NCBI RefSeq assembly: GCF_022809315.2
Contig: NZ_JAKZJU020000001.1
Location: forward strand, 1,116,001-1,180,000
Origin: Mesosutterella faecium
Lineage (GTDB): Bacteria > Pseudomonadota > Gammaproteobacteria > Burkholderiales > Burkholderiaceae_F
Direction of reading: 5' to 3'
Length of the DNA stretch: 64,000 nt
Below, in pieces: positions 47,809 to 55,459 of the stretch. The position numbers were made by a program, and so were the translations under genes. The notes under the pieces were generated by a model. That model saw only the letters and a program-made list of their open reading frames with translations. It was not told where the DNA came from and ran no database searches. The first letter of the stretch is position 1. Every line of letters starts with the position of its first letter.

Positions 47809-49461
47809 ATGGCAAAAACTAGGATCATTGCCGCCGCCGTCGCCCTTGCCTTCGCCGGCAGCGCTTACGCCGGCGTCGTCACTCTGGACGGACACCACCT
47901 CACGATGGATCAGGCCTGGGAGGTCGCCAACGGCCAGTCCACCGTCGAGATCGCCCCGAGCGCGAGGCAGAATCTGATCCTGTCGCACAAGCTCGTGATG
48001 GAAGCCGCCGCTCAGGGCAAGCCCGTGTACGGCCTCACCACCGGCGTGGGCCTCAACAAGGACAAGAAGCTATTTGACGCGAACGGCAAGCTCACCAAGG
48101 AGGTGCTCGACGCCTCCCGCGCCTTCAACTACAACGCCTTCCGCGCGCACTCGGCCGGCATCGGCCCGATGATGCCGGAAAACCTCGCCCGCCTGTCCAT
48201 GGTGATCCGCCTGAACACCATGCTTGCGGGCCAGTCCGGCGCCCAGGTCCGCGTGGCTGACCTCTACCGCGAATTCCTCAACAAGCACATCACCCCCGAG
48301 ATCCCCTCGCGCGGCACGATCGGTGAGGCCGACATTCTGCTCGCCTCGCACGTCGGCTCCGTGATGATCGGCGAGTGGCGCGCCCGCGTCGACGGCCGCC
48401 TGATGAGCGGCGCCGAAGCCCTCAAGGCAAAGGGCATTACCCCTCTGGTTCCCGAGGGCAAGGACGCCCTCGCGGTCCTTTCGAACAGCTCGGTCGCCAT
48501 GGCCTATGCGCTTGACGGCTACAAGAAGGCCCTGCAGGTCACGAAGACGACTCCTGTTGTCTTCGGCCTTTCCCTCGAGGGGCTCAACGGCAACGTCGCC
48601 CCGTTCCTGCCTCAGACGGTCGCCGTGCGTCCGTTCCCCGGCCTCGACAAGGCGGCCGAGTCCCTGAGGCTCTCGCTCAAGGGCTCCTACCTCTGGCAGC
48701 CCGCGAAGGATCGTCCGCTGCAGGATCCGCTCTCCTACCGCACCACGGTCTACGCGCTGGCTGAAGCGAACAACGCGCTTGCCGACCTGAAGAAGGTGAT
48801 CGACGTCCAGATCAACGCGGGCGACGACAACCCCGCCACGATTCTCAATGCGAAGCAGGACTACCGCTCCGAGAGCAAGCAGGTCGCCAATTACTTCATC
48901 GACGGCAAGGAAGTGAACGGCGCGATCATTCCGAGCGCGAACTTCGAGGTCCTGCCGGTTGCGCTCGCCCTGCAGCGCGCCTCTCTCGCGGTGGCCCACC
49001 TGTCGCACAACGCCGTGCAGCGCACGATCCACCTCTCCGATGAGCACTTCACGGGCCTCACCCGGTTCCTTACCGCCCCGGGCAACAAGGGCCACGCCTT
49101 CGGCGCGATCCAGAAGGCCTTCATGGGCATGCACGTCGACACGATGGCGCTCGCCCAGCCCGTGTCGCTCTACGGCATGCCGGTCGCAGGCGACATCGAG
49201 GATACGTTCACGCAGCTGCTGCAGGCCGGACAGCGCCTGGGCCAGATTGCCGAGAACACGCGCTACGTCTACGGGCTTGAGCTGCTGCACGGCGCCCAGG
49301 CAATCGACCTTCGCCGCCAGAAGAGCGGGAACTTCGCCATGTCCTCCGACACCGCGAAGCTCTACAACGCCTTCCGCAAGGTTTCTCCCTATGTCGACCG
49401 CGACCGTCAGTTCACCGACGACATTGAAAACGCCGCGAAGCTGATCGGCAGCTGGAATTAA
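47809..49461 (+). CDS. Exported HAL/PAL-fold lyase lacking the MIO triad (ergothionase-like)
   Basis: A 550-residue member of the aromatic amino acid lyase family with a Sec signal (1-21, ending SAYA), which ordinary cytoplasmic histidine ammonia-lyase lacks. Family landmarks are Tyr74 in VYGLTTGVG, Asn226 in LSNSS, Arg311 in DPLSYR and GDDNPAT. The MIO-forming triad is gone: GASGDL is replaced by GEADI (172-176), one residue shorter. The NQED glutamate position holds Lys436 (AIQKAF). Without MIO it should not deaminate histidine. Ergothionase, an MIO-free relative that eliminates trimethylamine from ergothioneine, is the best precedent. Its product, thiourocanate, would suit the neighbouring reductase. 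Assignment of substrate is inference. Confidence 0.8.
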   Translation: MAKTRIIAAAVALAFAGSAYAGVVTLDGHHLTMDQAWEVANGQSTVEIAPSARQNLILSHKLVMEAAAQGKPVYGLTTGVGLNKDKKLFDANGKLTKEVLDASRAFNYNAFRAHSAGIGPMMPENLARLSMVIRLNTMLAGQSGAQVRVADLYREFLNKHITPEIPSRGTIGEADILLASHVGSVMIGEWRARVDGRLMSGAEALKAKGITPLVPEGKDALAVLSNSSVAMAYALDGYKKALQVTKTTPVVFGLSLEGLNGNVAPFLPQTVAVRPFPGLDKAAESLRLSLKGSYLWQPAKDRPLQDPLSYRTTVYALAEANNALADLKKVIDVQINAGDDNPATILNAKQDYRSESKQVANYFIDGKEVNGAIIPSANFEVLPVALALQRASLAVAHLSHNAVQRTIHLSDEHFTGLTRFLTAPGNKGHAFGAIQKAFMGMHVDTMALAQPVSLYGMPVAGDIEDTFTQLLQAGQRLGQIAENTRYVYGLELLHGAQAIDLRRQKSGNFAMSSDTAKLYNAFRKVSPYVDRDRQFTDDIENAAKLIGSWN

Positions 49462-49483
49462 CGCTTTTCTCTCTCCGGACAGG

Positions 49484-49517
49484 GCGGCCCGGCGCCTTTT
49501 TGCGGGCGCCGGGCCGC
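49484..49517 (+). terminator. Strong 13-bp hairpin between lyase and porin genes
   Basis: GCGGCCCGGCGCC (49484-49496) pairs perfectly with GGCGCCGGGCCGC (49505-49517) around TTTTTGCG. There is no T tract after it, so it may be a processing or stabilising structure that sets different levels of lyase and porin, and not a full terminator. Confidence 0.55.
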
Positions 49518-49551
49518 ACCTGTCTCTCTCTGCTATTCAAAGGAAAAAACC

Positions 49552-50673
49552 ATGAATTCCAACAAGATTGCTGCGGCGCTCGCCGCCGCGGCCCTGTCCG
49601 GGGCGGCCGCAGCCGCCCCCTCGGTCACGATGTACGGGGTCGTTGACACGGGCCTGCAGTACACCCACGTCTCAAACCGGGGCGTCGACACGTTCGAGAT
49701 GAATTCCGGCAACTATGCGGGCTCGCGCTGGGGCGTGAAAGGCGAGGAGAAAATCGGCTCCTCCAGCGTGGGCTTCATTCTGGAGTCGGGCTTCGCAAGC
49801 GATACGGGCGCGCAGGGCAAAAGCGGCAGCATCTTCAACCGCGAGTCCCAGATCTATGTGAAGGGCTCCTGGGGCCGGATCGGCGCGGGCCGGGTCGGGG
49901 CCTTCACCTCGGGCTCTTCGTCCCTTTCCCGCTACTGGGACTTTGAGCCCTTCGAGACCGGGTACTACGACGCGGGCGTGCAGGGCACGCAGGTGAACGT
50001 CTGGAGGCTCAACAGCAACACCCTCTACTACGTCTCCCCGAAGATGAACGGCTTTGAGTTCGGCGGCCAGTATTCGTTCACGGGCAGCACGTCCGACAAA
50101 GAGACGAACGGGATGGCCCGCGACAGCCACTTCGGGAACATCTACGCGCGCTGGGACGGAAAGAATGCGCGGGTGATCGCCGGGGTTGAGGCCGACTTCA
50201 TCGGCCACGACTACCGGGACACCGACCCGAACAAGACGAGGTGGTCGGCGAAGCTTGCCGGCGCCTGGACCCCGAACGCGGGCCCGGTGACGCTGTTTGC
50301 GGGCTACAACTATTACAAGAACCAGAACCGCTTCACCGACTCGACCTGGGACGACGACTACAAGGTGGTCTATGACGGCAGCGGCCGCGGGCTCGAGGGA
50401 CATGCCTTCTTCCTGGGCGGCCGCTACAGCGTTGGAGCCGCGAGCTTTCTCGGGCAGTTCCAGTTCCTCACGGGCAAGAACAAGGGCGCCGTGAAGGGCG
50501 ACGAGGACGACTACAAGCGCTACGTGGGGTCGCTCGGCGTGCACTACTACTTCAGCAAGCGCACGATGGGCTACGGCGTCGTCTCCTACGCGAAGGGCAC
50601 GGGGCTGCTTGACACCGACACGACCGAAACGAACCGGGTCGTGACGACCGTGGGCGTCACGCACTGGTTCTGA
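49552..50673 (+). CDS. Gram-negative general porin (Burkholderiales type)
   Basis: A 373-residue outer-membrane porin. A signal peptide (about 1-22, AAAAAPS) is followed by SVTMYGVVDTGLQYTHVS, SRWGVKGEEKIGSSSVGFILESGF and a C-terminal strand ending VTHWF, where the terminal Phe is the BAM recognition signal. This is the porin_4/OmpC-like family of trimeric 16-strand barrels. It is the last gene of the reductase-cytochrome-lyase cluster, 90 bases after the lyase, and could admit the substrate to the periplasm. Confidence 0.9.
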   Translation: MNSNKIAAALAAAALSGAAAAAPSVTMYGVVDTGLQYTHVSNRGVDTFEMNSGNYAGSRWGVKGEEKIGSSSVGFILESGFASDTGAQGKSGSIFNRESQIYVKGSWGRIGAGRVGAFTSGSSSLSRYWDFEPFETGYYDAGVQGTQVNVWRLNSNTLYYVSPKMNGFEFGGQYSFTGSTSDKETNGMARDSHFGNIYARWDGKNARVIAGVEADFIGHDYRDTDPNKTRWSAKLAGAWTPNAGPVTLFAGYNYYKNQNRFTDSTWDDDYKVVYDGSGRGLEGHAFFLGGRYSVGAASFLGQFQFLTGKNKGAVKGDEDDYKRYVGSLGVHYYFSKRTMGYGVVSYAKGTGLLDTDTTETNRVVTTVGVTHWF

Positions 50674-50718
50674 CAGACAAGCGACTCTTTTTTCCGGTCT
50701 TTCTTTTTAAGCCGGAAG

Positions 50719-50742
50719 TCTCCGGGGCGAAAGCCCCGGAGA
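50719..50742 (+). terminator. Hairpin after the porin gene
   Basis: TCTCCGGGGC (50719-50728) pairs perfectly with GCCCCGGAGA (50733-50742) around a GAAA tetraloop, 45 bases after the porin stop. It lacks a T run, so it may protect the 3' end instead of ending transcription alone. Confidence 0.5.
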
Positions 50743-50795
50743 TTCACTGGCCCTGTTTCCGAAGGGCCCTGGCGCGGGCGCTGTCCCGCGCCTTT

Positions 50796-52157
50796 TTAGT
50801 TGAGAATACGGCCGCCGCGCCTGAAGCCTGAGCTGGAGCCGGAAGCCGGCGCAGGCATCTGCGCGAGGTTGTATTTAGCCGTGACGCTGCCCTGGTCCGC
50901 CGCCCTCCCGAACCATTCCCGGGCCTTCTCCAGGTCCCGCGGGACGCCCCGGCCGTGGTAGTAGCAGGACCCGAGGCTGCACTGGGCCGGGGCGTCGCCC
51001 TGCAGGGCTGCCTTCAGGTACCACAGGGCGGCCTGCTCGTAGTCGAGCTCGGTCCCAATGGCGCCCTCGTAGCAGCCTCCGAGGTTGTTCTGTGCGACGG
51101 CAAGCCCCTGCCGGGCGGCCTTTTCATACCATTTGAACGCTTCCTTGTCGTCCGGGGCGACGCCCCGTCCCTCCTCATAGAAGACGCCCAGCGAGTTCTG
51201 CGCGTCGGCAAGGCCCTGCAGGGCCGCCTTCCTCACCCATTCGAAGCCCAGCGTCTCGCTTTGCTCGACTCCCGTGCCCTCGGAGTAGAGCAGCCCCAGG
51301 CTGTACTGGGCCTCGGCCACTCCCTGATCGGCCGCTTTTTTATACCAGCGGGCGGCAAGCTTCGGGCTGCGGGGCAGGCCCCGGCCCCATTCGCGGCACA
51401 GCCCCAGGAAATACTGGGCGTCGGGCTGGCCCTGCGAGGCGGCTTTTTTCGCCCAGTACACGGCTTTTTTCTCATCCTGCTCGACGCTGATGCCATGGTC
51501 GTAGGAGGCCGCGAGCTCGTACTGGGCCTCCCGGTCGCCCTGCTCGGCGGCCTTCGTGAACCACTCGAAGGCCTTCATTCCGTCCCGGGGCACCCCCGTG
51601 CCCTCGTCGAAGCAGACTCCGAGCTCGTACTGCGCAACGGGCAGCCCCTGCAGAGCCGCCATGGCGATCCACTGCGCCCCGTACGCTTCGTTTTTTTCTA
51701 TCCCCCTGCCGTCGAGGCACAGGCAGCCGAGCAGGTACTGGGCCTTGGGTTCGCCCTGCAGGGCCGCCTTGAGCGCCCAGCGAGCGGCCCGGGCGCTGTC
51801 CTTCGGGACACCTCGCCCCTCGTCGAGCATCAGCGCGACTTCGTACTGCGCCAGCGCGAGCCCCTGCTCGGCCGCCCTCTCGTACCACTTGAAGGCCTCG
51901 GGGTAGTCCTGGCCGATGCCCGAGCCTTCGTAAAGGCAGTCGGCGAAATTGAACTGCCCGGAGGCACTTCCGCCCTCGGCCGCCTTCCTGTACCACTCGA
52001 GCGCGGTCTTGAGGCTGCGGCTCACGCCCCGGCCCGTTTCGAACCTCAGGCCGAGCTCGGACTGCGCGTCGGCGTCTCCCGCGAGGGCTCTCCTTTTGAC
52101 TTCTTCGATGTCGGAGCCGCCCTCGGCGTCCTTCGGCTTTTCTCCGCTTCTTTTCAT
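50796..52157 (-). CDS. Sel1-repeat protein
   Basis: A 453-residue protein built of eleven consecutive 36-residue Sel1-like repeats from about residue 28 to 425, each of the form AQYxLGxxYxxGxGVxxDxxxAxxWYxKAAxQG, plus a partial twelfth. No signal peptide is visible, so it is probably cytoplasmic. The ATG at 52157 is preferred over a TTG at 52217; neither has a strong ribosome site. Sel1 arrays mediate protein-protein contacts; the partner is unknown. The C-terminal end is a short basic glycine-serine tail. Confidence 0.85.
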   Translation of the reverse strand: MKRSGEKPKDAEGGSDIEEVKRRALAGDADAQSELGLRFETGRGVSRSLKTALEWYRKAAEGGSASGQFNFADCLYEGSGIGQDYPEAFKWYERAAEQGLALAQYEVALMLDEGRGVPKDSARAARWALKAALQGEPKAQYLLGCLCLDGRGIEKNEAYGAQWIAMAALQGLPVAQYELGVCFDEGTGVPRDGMKAFEWFTKAAEQGDREAQYELAASYDHGISVEQDEKKAVYWAKKAASQGQPDAQYFLGLCREWGRGLPRSPKLAARWYKKAADQGVAEAQYSLGLLYSEGTGVEQSETLGFEWVRKAALQGLADAQNSLGVFYEEGRGVAPDDKEAFKWYEKAARQGLAVAQNNLGGCYEGAIGTELDYEQAALWYLKAALQGDAPAQCSLGSCYYHGRGVPRDLEKAREWFGRAADQGSVTAKYNLAQMPAPASGSSSGFRRGGRILN

Positions 52158-52232
52158 TGCTGTGTCTGTCGTTTTTTCTGAAAAACTAGATTCTGCACCC
52201 TGGCGCGGATTCCGCAAGCGCCCGCCCCGGGA

Positions 52233-53165
52233 TCAGCCGGCCTCAGAGCGCATCAGGTCGCAGAAAGTCTGCGCCGCGCGCGAGAGCTCTTCGCCCTCGC
52301 GCTTGAAAAGTACGAACCGCCCGCGCTCGAGCGGCTCCCTGAGCTCCACCTCGAAAAGATCCGGGTTCTTCAGGTGCCCGGGGGAGGGATCGCATTTGAT
52401 CATGGCCCCGAGGCCGAGCCCCGCCTGCGTGAGGTCCTCGATGATCGCCGAGGTGTCGCAGTCGAAGGCCGCATTGAGCTCGAGCCCCGCCGCGGCGAAG
52501 GTCCGGCTGAGGAATGAGCGCGAGTCGCTGCCCTCGCGCAGCACGATGAGCGGATAGCGGTTCAGCTCGGAGAGCGCGAGCCTGCGGCCCTCGATCGTCC
52601 CGAAGCGCCTGCGGCTGGCCGCGAAGAAGTTTCGGTACGGACGCAGCGGCAGCGCCTCGGTTCCAGCCGGAGCGGGCCCGTCGCCGTGCACGGCGTCGAG
52701 GAAGAAATCGATCCGGTCCGCGGCAAGCAGCCGCACGAGTTCCCCGCGCCGGTTCTCGCACTTCAGGTGCACGCGCACCCGCGGGAACGCCTCGGCGAAG
52801 CGCCCGAGATGCGGCATCAGGTAATAGTGCAGCAGAAGGAAAGGAAATGCGATCGAAAGCTCGCCCTCCTCGAGGTTGCGCAGGCCCGCGAGACGCCCCT
52901 GCCCGCGGGCGAGGGCCGACTCGATGTCCCGGGTTGTCGCAAAAAGCGCCTCGCCTTCGGCGGTGAGCGCAATTGAGCGGCCCCTGCGCGAAAAAAGTTG
53001 ACAGCCCAGCCTCGACTCGAGCAGCGCGATCGAGCGCGAGACCGCGGGCTGTGTGATGAAAAGCGCGCGGGCGGCGAGCGTCATGCTGCCGGTTTTGGCT
53101 ACCTGGCCGAAGACCCGCAGCAGGTCAAGGCTGATGTCGCTGAGATTTTGCATGATGAAAGCCAT
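52233..53165 (-). CDS. LysR-type transcriptional regulator
   Basis: A 310-residue LysR regulator with the winged helix at about residues 12-70 (FGQVAKTGSMTLAARAL, then TQPAVSRSIALLE) and an effector domain. It is divergent from an AEC transporter gene. A perfect 14-base palindrome of the T-N11-A type lies 17 bases upstream of its start. Regulation of the AEC carrier is the likely job. An in-frame ATG at 53153 is an equally possible start. Confidence 0.85.
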   Translation of the reverse strand: MAFIMQNLSDISLDLLRVFGQVAKTGSMTLAARALFITQPAVSRSIALLESRLGCQLFSRRGRSIALTAEGEALFATTRDIESALARGQGRLAGLRNLEEGELSIAFPFLLLHYYLMPHLGRFAEAFPRVRVHLKCENRRGELVRLLAADRIDFFLDAVHGDGPAPAGTEALPLRPYRNFFAASRRRFGTIEGRRLALSELNRYPLIVLREGSDSRSFLSRTFAAAGLELNAAFDCDTSAIIEDLTQAGLGLGAMIKCDPSPGHLKNPDLFEVELREPLERGRFVLFKREGEELSRAAQTFCDLMRSEAG

Positions 53166-53181
53166 TTTGCATCAGTTCTGT

Positions 53182-53195
53182 TTATGCATGCATAA
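53182..53195. promoter_or_regulatory. LysR-type operator palindrome
   Basis: TTATGCATGCATAA is a perfect palindrome with the T-N11-A form of LysR sites. It sits in the AT-rich divergent region between lysR and the AEC gene. Confidence 0.6.
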
Positions 53196-53311
53196 GCAAA
53201 TATCACTATTTTCTCTAGGTATTTTTACTTAAAATCTTTTTCAAGAGGAAGGCCGCACACCCGCCCCGCCACCTGCGCGCGGGGCCCGGGCGCCGGCAAG
53301 GGGAGGCTCGA

Positions 53312-54229
53312 ATGCCGTTTTTTGCCGTCATTGTTCAGCCCTTCATCCTGATCGCGCTGGGGTTCGCTTTGTCGAGAAGCCGCATGTTCCCCCGCTCGCT
53401 CTGGGAGGGCGTTGAAAAGCTGGTGTTTTACGTGCTGTTTCCGCCGCTGCTCTTTAACAGCGTCGCCAACGCTCAGCTCACGGTTTCCCAGACGGGGCTT
53501 TTCCTCGCCTGCGGCGTCGGTTCGATGACGATCGGCATGGCGCTCGCCTGGCTCGTCTCGAAGATCGCCCCCATGGGGCCGATGACCGACGCGAGCCTCC
53601 GGCAGTGCGGCTATAGGTTCAATTCCTACATCGGGTTTGCGATCGTCTTTGCGCTCTTCGGAGCAAAGGGGCTCGCGCTTTTTGCGCTGCTCATGGGCGT
53701 CTGGGTGCCGATTTCAAACGCTGCGGCCGTGGCGGACCTCGCTGCCGCCTCGCGCTCGAAGGGGGAGGGCGCGCGGGGCATTCTCCGCTTGATTGTGAAG
53801 AACCCCCTCATCATCGGCACCGCCGCGGGCCTCTTCTTCAACGTGACGGGGCTGCACATGCCGGAGCTGGTCACCTCGGTCTTCAAAAGCCTTGGCTCGG
53901 CCTCGCTCGCGCTCGCTCTGATGTCGATCGGCTCGGGGCTGCAGCTCGGGAAATTCAGGCAGGAGGCGGTTCCCCTGTCGCTTGCCACGATCGAGCGGCT
54001 TGTCTGCGTGCCGGCCGCAGCGCTTGCGATCGGGCTCTTTTTCGGGCTCTCCCCGGTGGAGCTCGGGGCGCTCATGAGCTTTGCGGCGCTTCCCACGGCG
54101 AACTCCTGCTACATTCTCGCGGTCCGCATGGGCGGCAACGGCCCGGCGGTGGCGAATCTCACGACGCTGCAGACCGTGTGCGCGCTGTTCACGATTCCGT
54201 TCTGGATGGGGCTGCTGCAGTCGCTCTGA
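53312..54229 (+). CDS. AEC family transporter
   Basis: A 305-residue AEC carrier with about ten membrane segments. QCGYRFNSYIGFAIVFALFG is the first-half signature and LALALMSIGSGLQL the second-half one. It is a second AEC carrier in the window, distinct from the one at 27490-28452. A threonine-aldolase-like gene follows in the same direction, and an LysR gene is divergent. The transported compound may therefore be an amino or hydroxy acid, which is inference. Confidence 0.85.
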   Translation: MPFFAVIVQPFILIALGFALSRSRMFPRSLWEGVEKLVFYVLFPPLLFNSVANAQLTVSQTGLFLACGVGSMTIGMALAWLVSKIAPMGPMTDASLRQCGYRFNSYIGFAIVFALFGAKGLALFALLMGVWVPISNAAAVADLAAASRSKGEGARGILRLIVKNPLIIGTAAGLFFNVTGLHMPELVTSVFKSLGSASLALALMSIGSGLQLGKFRQEAVPLSLATIERLVCVPAAALAIGLFFGLSPVELGALMSFAALPTANSCYILAVRMGGNGPAVANLTTLQTVCALFTIPFWMGLLQSL

Positions 54230-54393
54230 CCCGGGGGCTGCGTCCTGCGGGGTTAGGGGAGCAGGAGGCGGCTCTTCCCGTTTGTCTGTCAGACAATTTC
54301 TGCGGGCGCATAGCCGGAAAAAAAATACAATGGGTTCCATCCGGCGGAGCCCTCCGCCCGTTTTTCCCTTCACACAAGACAGGACCCCTTCGA

Positions 54394-55428
54394 ATGATCC
54401 GATTCAACAACGACTACTGCTGCGGCGCGCACCCGCTGATCCTCAAGGCTTTCGAGCGGACCAACCCGGAGCGTTACCCGGGCTACGGCGTGGACGACTG
54501 GTGCGCGAAGGCGGCCGGCATGATCCGGGAGGCCGCCGGAGTCCCCGAGGCGGCGGTTTTCTTCTTTCCCGGTGCGACTCAGGCCAATTTCGTCGTCGCC
54601 GCCGCTGCCCTCGCCTCCACCGAGAGCGTGATCGCCGCCGACACGGGCCACATCAGCTGTCACGAATGCGCCTCGGTGGAAAACACGGGGCACAAGGTGC
54701 TCACGCTGCCCAACGCCGACGGGAAGCTCACGGCGGAGGCGGTCGAGTCCTGCGCCCGCCGCTACGTGGAAAGCGGGGAGGCCGAATACATCACGCGCCC
54801 GGCGATGGTCTACCTGTCGTTTCCGACCGAGAGCGGAACGCTTTACAGCCGCGCCGAGCTTGAGGCGATCTCCGCGGTCTGCCGACGCTACGGCATGCTG
54901 CTTTTCGTCGACGGGGCGCGGATGAGCTACGGGCTCATGTCGGAGGCGAACGACCTCACGCTCAAGGATTTCGGGCGCCTTGCCGATGTCTTTTACCTCG
55001 GGGGGACCAAGTGCGGCGCGATGTTCGGCGAAGCCGTGGTGATCACGCGCCCCGCGCTCGCCCGCCGCTTCAAGGCCCGCATGAAGCAAAACGGCGCCGT
55101 GCTGGCGAAGGGCTGGGTGCTCGGGCTGCAGTTCTGCACGCTGCTCGAAGGAGGGCTTTACTTCGACATCGCGAAGAAGGCCGATGAACAGGCGATGCGC
55201 ATTCGCCGGGCGTTTCTCGGCCGCGGGTTTGCCATGTCGGGCTCAAGCCCCACGAACCAGCAGTTCGTGCTGCTGGGAGAGGAGCAGAAGCGGGCCCTCG
55301 CCCGGAAGTACATCTTCGAGGACGAGGGAGCAGTCCGCGGGGGGCTCAGCGTAGTGCGCTTCTGCACGTCCTGGAGCACGTCGGACGCGGAGGTGGATGA
55401 GCTCGTCGCGGACATCGCGGGGCTCTGA
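54394..55428 (+). CDS. PLP-dependent threonine aldolase-like lyase
   Basis: A 344-residue fold type I enzyme. Lys206 in YLGGTKCGAMFGE binds PLP, Asp173 in LFVDGARMSYGL contacts its ring nitrogen, and FPGATQANFVVAAAAL is the phosphate-side loop. The pattern is that of low-specificity L-threonine aldolase (LtaE), which splits threonine to glycine and acetaldehyde, or of related beta-eliminating lyases. I chose the ATG at 54394 (MIRFNNDYCCG), since homologues begin there; an upstream in-frame start overlaps the AEC gene. Confidence 0.8.
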   Translation: MIRFNNDYCCGAHPLILKAFERTNPERYPGYGVDDWCAKAAGMIREAAGVPEAAVFFFPGATQANFVVAAAALASTESVIAADTGHISCHECASVENTGHKVLTLPNADGKLTAEAVESCARRYVESGEAEYITRPAMVYLSFPTESGTLYSRAELEAISAVCRRYGMLLFVDGARMSYGLMSEANDLTLKDFGRLADVFYLGGTKCGAMFGEAVVITRPALARRFKARMKQNGAVLAKGWVLGLQFCTLLEGGLYFDIAKKADEQAMRIRRAFLGRGFAMSGSSPTNQQFVLLGEEQKRALARKYIFEDEGAVRGGLSVVRFCTSWSTSDAEVDELVADIAGL

Positions 55429-55459
55429 AGCCCGCCCTGGCTGCCTCCGGGATCTCCCG

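Noticed and set aside
47809..49461. Calling the lyase a normal histidine ammonia-lyase (hutH)
   Set aside because: The Ala-Ser-Gly MIO triad is missing, a signal peptide is present, and no hut genes are nearby.
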